From assembly GCA_028290225.1 (NCBI GenBank), contig JAQGKH010000105.1, positions 1 through 5,872 on the forward strand: 5,872 bases of DNA, written 5' to 3'. The notes beneath the pieces are model-generated. The model searched no databases, was not told the DNA's origin, and worked only from the letters and a program-made list of their open reading frames with translations. Below are positions 1-5,121 of this stretch, in pieces. Source of the DNA: Devosia sp. (GTDB lineage: Bacteria > Pseudomonadota > Alphaproteobacteria > Rhizobiales > Devosiaceae). The position numbers were made by a program, and so were the translations under genes. The stretch's first letter is position 1, and each line of letters begins with the position of its first letter.

Positions 1-2091
1 CAATTGCCCCATCTCTACCCCTTCATCGTCAACGATCCCGGCGAGGGCACGCAGGCCAAGCGCCGCACCGGCGCGGTGATCATCGATCACCTCATTCGGC
101 CCCAGACCCGGGCGGAATCCTATGTGCCGCTCAAGGATCTCGAAGCCATGCTGGATGAATATTATGCCGCTTCCGGCATGGACCGCCGGCGCCTCGCCGA
201 TCTGCGCCGCCGCATCCTCGATTTCACGAGGGATGCCCGGCTCGACCGCGATATCGGCCTGCCCGAGGACGAAACCGAAGCCCTGCTCAAGATCGACAAT
301 TTCCTCTGCGATCTCAAGGAAGCGCAGATTCGCGACGGCCTCCACATCTTCGGCCAGTCCCCCACCGGCCCCCTGGAGCGCGACCTCCTCGTTGCCCTCG
401 CCCGCGTCCCCCGCGGCGACGCCCCCGCCGACCGCTCCCTGATCCGCGCCCTCGCCGATGACCTCAAGCTCGGCTTCGACCCCCTCACAGCCAAGCTCGG
501 CGAGCCTTGGGCTGGCCCGGATGTATCTGCATTGGCCTCCCTCCCCCTTGAGGGGCTTCGAGCCGGCCGTCAGGCGGAATCGCTCCAGTGGAGCGATTCC
601 AGGCGAGAAGGCCATAAGGGCTATGCCCGAATGGCTGACGGGGAGGGGGTCCCTCCGCTCCGTCACCGCACCGTCGGCGACGTCGTCGAACAGCTTGAGA
701 CCCTCGCCGCAGAGCTGGTTTCGGGCCGCGCGCCCGAGCCCGGCTGGACCCACACCGCCGCCGTCCTCACCACCGTCGAAGCCATCATCCGCCCGCGCCT
801 GCAAGCCTCCGGCCCCGCCGAAATGGCCGCGCTCCTCGATGGGCTCGACGGCAAGCATATCCGCCCCGGACCCTCCGGCGCCCCTTCGCGCGGCCGCCTC
901 GATGTGCTCCCCACCGGCCGCAATTTCTTTTCCGTCGATACCCGCGCCGTGCCCACCCCCACCGCCTGGGAGCTGGGCCGCAAATCCGCCGAAAACCTGA
1001 TCCTGCGCCATTTCCAGGATCACGGCACCTATCTGCAATCGGTCGCCCTTTCGGTCTGGGGCACCGCCAATATGCGCACCGGTGGCGACGATCTGGCCCA
1101 GGCCATGGCGCTGCTTGGCGTCAAGCCGGTCTGGGACCCCGGCTCGCTGCGCGTTTCGGGCTACGAGATCATCCCGCTCGCCAGGCTCGGCCGCCCGCGC
1201 GTCGACGTTACGCTGCGCATTTCCGGCTTTTTCCGCGATGCTTTCCCCGCCCAGATCACCCTGTTTGATCGCGCCGTTCGTGCGGTCGGCGCGCTCGACG
1301 AACCCGCCGAGGACAATCCGGTCGCCGCCCGCATGCGCATCGACGCCCTCGGCCTCGTCGCCAAAGGCGAAACCGAAGCAGCGGCCTTTCTCGCCGCCGG
1401 CCACCGCATTTTCGGCTCCAAACCCGGCACTTATGGCACTGGCCTTGGCGCCTTGATCGACTCTGGCACCTGGGCCGGCAAAGCCGATCTGGCCACCCGC
1501 GTCCTCGATTGGGGCCAATACGCCTATGGCTCCAAATCCGCCGGCACCCCCCAGCGCGACCATTTCGCCGCCCGCCTCGCGAGCATCGATGCCGTGATCC
1601 ACAACCAGGACAATCGCGAGCACGACCTCCTCGACTCAGACAATTACTACCAGTTCGAGGGCGGCCTCCTCGCTGCTGCCGCCCAGCTCTCCGGCACCCA
1701 GCCCGCCGCCTATCACAACGACCATTCCCGGCCCGAACGCCCGCTGATCCGCACGCTGGGCGAAGAAATCAGCCATGTCATGCGCTCGCGCGTCGTTAAT
1801 CCCAAATGGATCGCCGGCATGCAGCGCCATGGTTATCGCGGCGCCTTTGAGATCATCGCCACGGTGGATTTCATGTTCGCCTTTGCCGCCACCACCGGCG
1901 CGGTGCAAACCCACCATTTCGACCTGGCCTTCGAGGCCTTCATCGAGGACGACGCCACGCGCGACTTTCTCGCCACGAGCAACCCCTTCGGCTATGCCGA
2001 ACTGCTCGCCAAGTTCAACCAGGCTCGCGAGCGCGGCTTCTGGACCCCGCGCTCCAACTCAGCCTTTAGCTATCTGGAGACCGCGCCGTGA
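1..2091 (+). CDS. cobN: Cobaltochelatase subunit CobN, C-terminal half (5' partial)
   Basis: CobN is the large subunit of the aerobic cobaltochelatase, which with CobS and CobT inserts Co2+ into hydrogenobyrinic acid a,c-diamide in an ATP-dependent step. The frame is open from the first base (Q-L-P-H-L-Y...), and the TTG at 4 is internal, so the gene starts left of the window. About 696 residues are present of a family length near 1,250-1,300. Recognisable family blocks are HLYPFIVNDPGEGTQAKRR at the left edge, GGDDLAQAMALLGVKPVWD (bases about 1084-1140), RVDVTLRISGFFRDAFP (about 1198-1248), HNQDNREHDLLDSDNYYQFEGG (about 1600-1665), and WIAGMQRHGYRGAFEI with the C-terminal FWTPRSNSA. The C-terminus looks complete. 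The stop overlaps the cobO start by 4 bp (2088-2091). The oddity is an in-frame palindrome-rich insertion at about 538-669, between EPWAGP and RTVGDVVEQLE, which in other CobN proteins are separated by only a short linker. That comparison is from memory of the family, not an alignment. Confidence 0.96.
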   Translation, partial: QLPHLYPFIVNDPGEGTQAKRRTGAVIIDHLIRPQTRAESYVPLKDLEAMLDEYYAASGMDRRRLADLRRRILDFTRDARLDRDIGLPEDETEALLKIDNFLCDLKEAQIRDGLHIFGQSPTGPLERDLLVALARVPRGDAPADRSLIRALADDLKLGFDPLTAKLGEPWAGPDVSALASLPLEGLRAGRQAESLQWSDSRREGHKGYARMADGEGVPPLRHRTVGDVVEQLETLAAELVSGRAPEPGWTHTAAVLTTVEAIIRPRLQASGPAEMAALLDGLDGKHIRPGPSGAPSRGRLDVLPTGRNFFSVDTRAVPTPTAWELGRKSAENLILRHFQDHGTYLQSVALSVWGTANMRTGGDDLAQAMALLGVKPVWDPGSLRVSGYEIIPLARLGRPRVDVTLRISGFFRDAFPAQITLFDRAVRAVGALDEPAEDNPVAARMRIDALGLVAKGETEAAAFLAAGHRIFGSKPGTYGTGLGALIDSGTWAGKADLATRVLDWGQYAYGSKSAGTPQRDHFAARLASIDAVIHNQDNREHDLLDSDNYYQFEGGLLAAAAQLSGTQPAAYHNDHSRPERPLIRTLGEEISHVMRSRVVNPKWIAGMQRHGYRGAFEIIATVDFMFAFAATTGAVQTHHFDLAFEAFIEDDATRDFLATSNPFGYAELLAKFNQARERGFWTPRSNSAFSYLETAP
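538..669. repeat. In-frame palindromic repeat-like insertion within cobN
   Basis: This stretch adds about 44 codons to cobN where family members, as I know them, have a short linker. The boundaries are approximate, and the visibly structured part is about 541-656. It contains four consecutive inverted repeats: 544-555 (CCCCT/AGGGG), 576-600 (12-bp perfect arms around one base), 611-635 (GCCAT/ATGGC enclosing GGGC/GCCC), and 642-656 (GGAGGG/CCCTCC). The outer ends are C-rich on the left and G-rich on the right, so they are roughly complementary. Codons include CGA three times, AGG and GGG three times, while the surrounding gene mostly uses CGC and GGC. The encoded residues are polar and charged (QWSDSRREGHKGYARM), consistent with a tolerated surface loop. 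The structure resembles dispersed palindromic elements that insert in frame in coding genes. No second copy is in this window, so the repeat status is inferred. Confidence 0.6.
2076..2079 (+). promoter_or_regulatory. Ribosome binding site of cobO
   Basis: GGAG lies 8 nt before the GTG at 2088, inside the end of cobN. It favours GTG 2088 over the in-frame ATG at 2130, which has no comparable Shine-Dalgarno sequence. Together with the GTGA stop/start overlap it points to translational coupling of cobN and cobO. Confidence 0.6.
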
Positions 2092-2738
2092 CCGACCAGC
2101 CCGCCAAGCCGCTCAAAAAGACCGACACGATGAGCGAGGCCGAGCGCGATGCCTATCACGCCGAAAAGATGCGCAAGAAAAAGGAAGCGCGCGACAAGAT
2201 CCTCGCCACCAAGACCGCCGAAAAGGGCCTCCTGATCGTCCATACCGGCAAGGGCAAGGGCAAATCCACCGCCGCTTTCGGCATGGTGTTTCGCGCGCTG
2301 GGCAATGGCATGCGCGTCGGCGTCGTGCAGTTCGTCAAGGGCGTCTGGAACACCGGTGAGCGCACCGTGCTCGACAAATTCCCCGACCTGGTGACCATCA
2401 ATGCCATGGGCGAGGGCTTCACCTGGGACGTTGCCGACCGCCAGCGCGACCTGGCCGCCGCCCGCAAGGCCTGGGAACAGGCCAAGGCGCTGATCCTTGA
2501 CCCCAGCTACAAGCTCGTGCTCCTCGACGAGCTCAATATCTGCCTGCGCTACGATTACCTGCCCATTGAGGAGGTCGTCGAATTCCTGCGCAACAAGCCG
2601 GCTGACAAGCACGTCATCGTCACCGGCCGCAATGCCAAGGACGAGTTGATCGAGATCGCCGATCTCGTCACCGAAATGACCGAGATCAAGCACCATTTCC
2701 GCGCCGGCGTGAAAGCCCAGGCCGGCATCGAGTTCTAG
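2088..2738 (+). CDS. cobO: Cob(I)yrinic acid a,c-diamide adenosyltransferase CobO
   Basis: CobO transfers the 5'-deoxyadenosyl group of ATP to the cobalt of the reduced corrinoid, a cytoplasmic step of adenosylcobalamin synthesis and salvage. The 216-residue product has the usual length for the CobA/CobO/BtuR family. Visible features are a lysine/arginine-rich N-terminal segment (EKMRKKKEARDKILATKTAEKG, residues 26-47), the P-loop GKGKGKST at 54-61 preceded by HT, the Walker B-like LLDELN with D147 and E148, and the conserved C-terminal block ending GVKAQAGIEF. The GTG at 2088 overlaps the cobN stop and has a good ribosome binding site. The ATG at residue 15 is a possible alternative that would remove only a variable N-terminus. 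It follows cobN directly, so it is probably in the same transcript, and it converges on the minus-strand gene that ends at 2742. Confidence 0.97.
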   Translation: MTDQPAKPLKKTDTMSEAERDAYHAEKMRKKKEARDKILATKTAEKGLLIVHTGKGKGKSTAAFGMVFRALGNGMRVGVVQFVKGVWNTGERTVLDKFPDLVTINAMGEGFTWDVADRQRDLAAARKAWEQAKALILDPSYKLVLLDELNICLRYDYLPIEEVVEFLRNKPADKHVIVTGRNAKDELIEIADLVTEMTEIKHHFRAGVKAQAGIEF

Positions 2739-2741
2739 CCC

Positions 2742-3206
2742 CTAGCACCCCACCGCCCGCAGCGAGCGTCCGAGCCGGTCGATGGTTGGGTGCAGCCCCG
2801 CCTGTTCGGGCGCCGAAAATTCCACCTGCACGGCGGCAAAGCTCGCCCCGTCACACAGGCCAATCATGCGCACCACCCGCATGCGCGATCCCTTGCTGGC
2901 CGAAAACCGCGCCCAGTCGGGGGTAGTGGCCTGCTCAACCACCCGCCAGCCCTCGCCGGCAAGGCTCTGCTGCACCCGTGCGACGCCAGCGCTGAACCCT
3001 CCCCGCATCGGCTCGCCCCAGATCCGCAGGGCCACCGCCTGGCCCCGCAGCCTGAAACTCTGCCCGGCCGCATCCGTCCCCTCGGCAACAAACGCCGCCG
3101 GCACCTCGGCCACAAAGCCGAGCCGGGCGTTTTCGTACCGGATCATCCCTTGCGCCAGCACCGGACCGGCCAGGAGCAGCAGCCAAACAACCAACAAGCA
3201 GCGCAT
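2742..3206 (-). CDS. Small secreted (periplasmic) protein of unknown function
   Basis: I do not recognise a named family. The 154-residue product starts MRCLLVVWLLLLAGPVLA-QG, a clear Sec signal peptide: a short basic start, a hydrophobic core at residues 4-14, and a likely signal peptidase I cut after A18 (V-L-A). The mature part begins IRYENARLGFVAEVPAAF, a pattern seen in small periplasmic proteins with a PsbP/MOG1-like fold, but this fold guess is weak. Two cysteines remain after processing (C118 in GLCDGA and the terminal C154) and could form a disulfide. The ATG at 3206 is chosen because it places the signal peptide at the N-terminus. The open frame extends upstream to 3371, but that part overlaps the transporter gene in another frame. 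The Shine-Dalgarno sequence is weak. It lies 49 nt downstream of the CDF gene on the same strand, so the two are likely co-transcribed. Confidence 0.8.
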   Translation of the reverse strand: MRCLLVVWLLLLAGPVLAQGMIRYENARLGFVAEVPAAFVAEGTDAAGQSFRLRGQAVALRIWGEPMRGGFSAGVARVQQSLAGEGWRVVEQATTPDWARFSASKGSRMRVVRMIGLCDGASFAAVQVEFSAPEQAGLHPTIDRLGRSLRAVGC

Positions 3207-3255
3207 GGCCCGATTCTGCCCGTCACCGCGCCAGCCCGCCAGCCCGCTCACCAAA

Positions 3256-4143
3256 CTACAGCACCACGATGCCGGCATGTTTGGCCTTGTTTTCGGGTTC
3301 CACATGAATGGTGATCTGCGCTTCGGCCACCGCTTCGCGCAGCTTGGCCTCGATGCTGTCGCAGATCTCATGGGCTGCCTGCACGCTCATGCCGCCGGGC
3401 ACCACCAGGTGGAAATCGATGAACACCATCGGTCCTGCCTGCCGGGTGCGGATGTCGTGGGCCTCGATGGCGCCGGTGGCATTGGCCGATATCACCTCGC
3501 GAATGGTTTTTTGCCTTTCGGCCGGCACCGCCACGTCCATCAGCCCGCCGACGCTGTCGCGCACCACGCCCCAGCCCGACCAAAGGATATTGAGCGCCAC
3601 CAGCGCGGCGAGGATCGGGTCGAGCACGGCCCAGCCGGTGACGATCACCAGCACCAGCCCGGCCAGCACGCCGATGGTGGAAACCACATCGGTCATCAGG
3701 TGCTTGCCATCGGCCTGCAGCGCCGGCGACGATACCTTTCGCCCATGCCGCAGCAGCACGCCGGCCCAGGCGACATTGATCAGGGTCGCAAGCCCGCCGA
3801 GCAGCACACCCTGCCAGGGCGCCTGGGGCAATTGCAGGTCGAACAACCCGCTCCACGCCTCGCGCAGGATCAGGATGGCGGCGACAATGATCATCACGCC
3901 CACCACCACCGCCGAGAAATATTCGGCCTTGTGATAGCCATAAGGCAGCGCCGCATCGGCCGGCCGCTGCGCCAGCCGCACGGCCACCAGGGCAGTTAGC
4001 GCCGTCACCACATTGACGATCGATTCGAGCGCATCGGAAAACAGCGCCACCGACCCGGTCAGCCACCAGGCGAGGAACTTGATGCCGAGCACCACGAGGC
4101 CAACCAGCAGGCTCGCTGCAGCAATGTGAAGGGTTCTTTGCAT
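3256..4143 (-). CDS. Cation diffusion facilitator (CDF) family transporter
   Basis: CDF proteins export divalent metals (Zn, Fe, Co, Cd, Mn or Ni) from the cytoplasm in exchange for protons, usually as homodimers in the inner membrane. The 295-residue product has six predicted helices (about 7-29, 31-55, 75-95, 112-132, 150-170, 172-192) and a C-terminal cytoplasmic ferredoxin-like domain (about 205-290; IEAHDIRTR, FIDFHLVVPG, ITIHVEPE). Transport-site candidates are D37 in helix 2 (SDALESIVN) and H148/D152 in helix 5 (HLMTD). If D37 aligns with YiiP D45, the position of YiiP D49 is a serine (S41), with E40 next to it, so site A differs from the classic DxxxD form. PYGYHKAEYFSA (67-78) is a strong family signature. 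ATG 4143 is chosen because GGAG lies 8 nt upstream and the longer frame adds only arginine-rich, non-family residues. Metal specificity cannot be read from the sequence. The neighbouring cobalamin genes make cobalt a guess. Confidence 0.93.
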   Translation of the reverse strand: MQRTLHIAAASLLVGLVVLGIKFLAWWLTGSVALFSDALESIVNVVTALTALVAVRLAQRPADAALPYGYHKAEYFSAVVVGVMIIVAAILILREAWSGLFDLQLPQAPWQGVLLGGLATLINVAWAGVLLRHGRKVSSPALQADGKHLMTDVVSTIGVLAGLVLVIVTGWAVLDPILAALVALNILWSGWGVVRDSVGGLMDVAVPAERQKTIREVISANATGAIEAHDIRTRQAGPMVFIDFHLVVPGGMSVQAAHEICDSIEAKLREAVAEAQITIHVEPENKAKHAGIVVL

Positions 4144-4151
4144 GAGCCTCG

Positions 4152-4155
4152 CTCC
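4152..4155 (-). promoter_or_regulatory. Ribosome binding site of the CDF transporter gene
   Basis: GGAG on the minus strand, 8 nt before the ATG at 4143. It settles the start at MQRTLHIAAAS rather than the 28-residue upstream extension of the open frame. Confidence 0.55.
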
Positions 4156-4229
4156 GGGACGGCCCCTGATCCTAGCGGCGCGAGAACAGGAGGGCGGCCT
4201 GATAGCCCGTTCTGGGCCCGCCAACAATC

Positions 4230-4259
4230 ATTGTCTTTGCAACTGCCTTTCATCTGCAA
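4230..4259 (-). promoter_or_regulatory. Weak candidate promoter of the CDF gene with overlapping palindrome
   Basis: On the minus strand TTGCAG (4259-4254) and GACAAT (4235-4230) are spaced by 18 nt, a poor to fair sigma-70-like match. It would start transcription near 4223, leaving a leader of about 80 nt before the ATG at 4143. The 11-bp palindrome ACAATCATTGT (4224-4234) overlaps the -10 element and would be well placed as a repressor site. Sequence match alone is weak evidence. Confidence 0.2.
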
Positions 4260-4471
4260 GGCCGCGCCGCCCAATGCCGCTTGCGGTGGCTGAAACTCAG
4301 ACCTCGCCGGTCCCAGAGTCGTGCGCGGTAAGGTTAACAAAATCTTGCTGTTGGCTATTGGGCGCTCACCATGCAATGTCGTGCCGAGCCTGGCCCTATG
4401 CCCGGAACGCCCACGTGATCGCCGCTACCCAGCCGCGGTCCGGTTCCCTGTAGCGTGCCCGAGGCTCCACC

Positions 4472-4639
4472 ATGCCAATTTGCGACATCGGCCAATTCTG
4501 GCAGCGCCTGCGTATTGTCGCGATCTGGGTGTTTCTCACGCCACTCATTGTCATTCTCGGCACCGTCGATGTTCTGACCAATGGCCGCAGCCGTAGCTGG
4601 CTCTCGGGTGATCGTCCAAGAAATGACAAGCGAGACTGA
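4472..4639 (+). CDS. Small single-helix membrane protein, unknown function
   Basis: A 55-residue open frame begins MPICDIGQFWQRLRIVAIWVFL and ends DRPRNDKRD before TGA at 4637-4639. It has a short N-terminal segment with basic residues (Q11-R14), one strong hydrophobic helix (about residues 15-35), then a basic, hydrophilic tail (NGRSRSW...RPRNDKRD). This is a typical layout for a small single-pass inner-membrane protein, and the loop charges suggest no clear topology because both flanks are basic. The ATG at 4472 has GAGG (4461-4464) 7 nt upstream, which supports translation. I recognise no family. It converges on another small membrane gene with 15 nt between them. Being short, it could still be a chance frame. 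Confidence 0.55.
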   Translation: MPICDIGQFWQRLRIVAIWVFLTPLIVILGTVDVLTNGRSRSWLSGDRPRNDKRD

Positions 4640-4658
4640 TCCTGGGCCCCCCGATCAG
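4636..4658. terminator. Inverted repeat between two convergent small genes, possible bidirectional terminator
   Basis: CTGATC at 4636-4641 pairs with GATCAG at 4653-4658 around an 11-nt interior that contains GGGCCC. The TGA of the plus-strand gene (4637-4639) and the complement of the TGA of the minus-strand gene (4655-4657) each lie in one arm. There is no U-run on either side, so it would be at best a weak intrinsic terminator. Confidence 0.3.
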
Positions 4659-4813
4659 GGCAGCAGCACCCAGATCAGCCAGCCAAGCCCGATAATCGGC
4701 AGCCATGCCAGGATTGCGAGCCCCAGGATCACCCAGCCCTGCCGTCGGCGGACCCAGTCAATGGCTTCCTCGCGATAGCCGGCGGCCCTGAGCCATTCAT
4801 ATACCAGTTCCAT
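4655..4813 (-). CDS. Small membrane protein with amphipathic N-terminus, unknown function
   Basis: The 52-residue product begins MELVYEWLRAAGYREEAIDWVRRRQGWVI. Residues 1-25 form a charged, probably helical segment (YEWLRAAGYREEAIDWVRRR), followed by a strong hydrophobic segment of about 24 residues (WVILGLAILAWLPIIGLGWLIWVLLP) that runs to the C-terminus. The segment contains a central proline and glycines, so it may be one kinked helix or a short hairpin. The ATG at 4813 is preferred because it starts right before the well-formed N-terminal helix. The open frame extends to 4999, but the extra residues are Arg/Gly/Ala-rich without family character. The Shine-Dalgarno match is poor. No family is recognised, and the contrast between a tidy amphipathic helix and the membrane segment is the main argument that it is a gene. 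Confidence 0.6.
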   Translation of the reverse strand: MELVYEWLRAAGYREEAIDWVRRRQGWVILGLAILAWLPIIGLGWLIWVLLP

Positions 4814-5019
4814 TGCCGCCACTCTGGAGCAAGCGGCATGGCCTTGCCTACCCTCTCGGCCGCCGCCTTCCACAGCCGATTGCGCGAGTGGGCAGTTCCT
4901 CTGCGGCCTGGGCTGCAACCACCAACGACGCTCCACTAAAGCCGCTGTCGCCGAAGGGAGGGGGCCAGGGGAGTTCAGGCGCCCGCCGCCTTCGCGCATC
5001 GGCGCTATGGCTCCCGCCC

Positions 5020-5037
5020 GCGGGCGAAATCGCCCGC
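5020..5037. promoter_or_regulatory. 18-bp perfect palindrome upstream of the cobE promoter
   Basis: GCGGGCGAAATCGCCCGC has 8-bp arms around a central AA and ends 3 nt before the predicted -35 element of cobE. As DNA it is a plausible dimeric regulator site. As RNA the 2-nt loop would have to open to form a hairpin. In GC-rich DNA shorter palindromes are common, but a perfect 16-base match in this position is less expected. Confidence 0.35.
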
Positions 5038-5040
5038 CGA

Positions 5041-5069
5041 TTGACCCCTGAATGCCCCGCCTCTAAAAA
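5041..5069 (+). promoter_or_regulatory. Candidate sigma-70-type promoter of cobE
   Basis: TTGACC (5041-5046) and TAAAAA (5064-5069) are separated by 17 nt, matching the housekeeping sigma consensus well for a GC-rich genome. Transcription would start near 5076, giving a leader of about 46 nt before the cobE ATG at 5122. Confidence 0.4.
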
Positions 5070-5074
5070 CCCCA

Positions 5075-5101
5075 AGGTGCCGGCGCCAAGCCGAAGCACC
5101 T
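5075..5101 (+). promoter_or_regulatory. Leader hairpin upstream of cobE
   Basis: AGGTGCCGGC (5075-5084) pairs with GCCG (5090-5093) and GCACCT (5096-5101), leaving a GCCAA loop and a 2-nt AA bulge, for ten base pairs in total. It begins at the predicted transcript start and ends 4 nt before GGAG (5106-5109), the only ribosome binding site candidate for cobE. It could stabilise the 5' end or influence ribosome access. There is no U-run, so it is not an intrinsic terminator. Confidence 0.4.
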
Positions 5102-5121
5102 CGACGGAGCAAAACCCGACA

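Larger units (their letters stand above)
4144..4471. other. Intergenic region without a convincing gene
   Basis: This 328-bp stretch separates the divergent CDF gene and the small gene at 4472. Open frames cross it on both strands, but their products are rich in Pro, Arg, Ser and Cys without recognisable motifs, so I treat them as chance. It holds the CDF ribosome binding site and a weak promoter candidate with the palindrome at 4224-4234. A less GC-rich patch at about 4330-4370 (around GGTTAACAAAATCTTG) may include promoter sequence for the plus-strand small gene. No tRNA, riboswitch or known RNA structure was recognised. Confidence 0.5.
4814..5121. other. Intergenic region upstream of cobE
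   Basis: This 308-bp stretch lies between the divergent 52-aa membrane gene and cobE. The open frame of cobE continues upstream through it, but the predicted residues are low-complexity and unlike CobE. Its right part holds a palindrome (5020-5037), a promoter candidate (5041-5069) and a leader hairpin (5075-5101). The left part has only G-rich runs (about 4957-4974) that I could not assign. I looked for the B12 box and core of a cobalamin riboswitch and did not find them. Confidence 0.5.

Noticed and set aside
2735..2745. CTAG-CCC-CTAG inverted repeat between cobO and the convergent secreted-protein gene
   Set aside because: Only 4-bp arms, and explained by two TAG stop codons meeting. No U-run or longer stem supports a terminator.
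3230..3245. Tandem GCCAGCCC x2 between the transporter and secreted-protein genes
   Set aside because: Two 8-bp units in GC-rich sequence are expected by chance and have no supporting context.
2782..3999. 405-residue open frame on the plus strand across the minus-strand transporter and secreted-protein genes
   Set aside because: The product is His/Pro/Arg/Ala-rich without family features and lies opposite two better supported genes. Long antisense frames are common in GC-rich DNA.
4400..4460. tRNA-like T-arm resemblance around GGTCCGGTTCCC
   Set aside because: No acceptor stem, D-arm or anticodon arm can be assembled around it.
4321..4596. 91-residue plus-strand frame and a 105-residue minus-strand frame (4059-4376) in the intergenic region
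   Set aside because: Arg/Pro/Ser/Cys-rich products without motifs or good ribosome binding sites. The plus-strand frame also overlaps the better supported small gene at 4472 in another frame.
4930..5000. Possible cobalamin riboswitch upstream of cobE (GCCAGGGGAGTTC resembles part of the core)
   Set aside because: The B12 box and the core segments expected around it are missing or in the wrong order, so the resemblance is limited to G-rich sequence.
4813..5121. N-terminal extension of the cobE frame by about 103 residues
   Set aside because: The residues are low-complexity and unlike CobE. The promoter candidate and leader hairpin lie in this stretch, and a start at 5122 fits the family length better.
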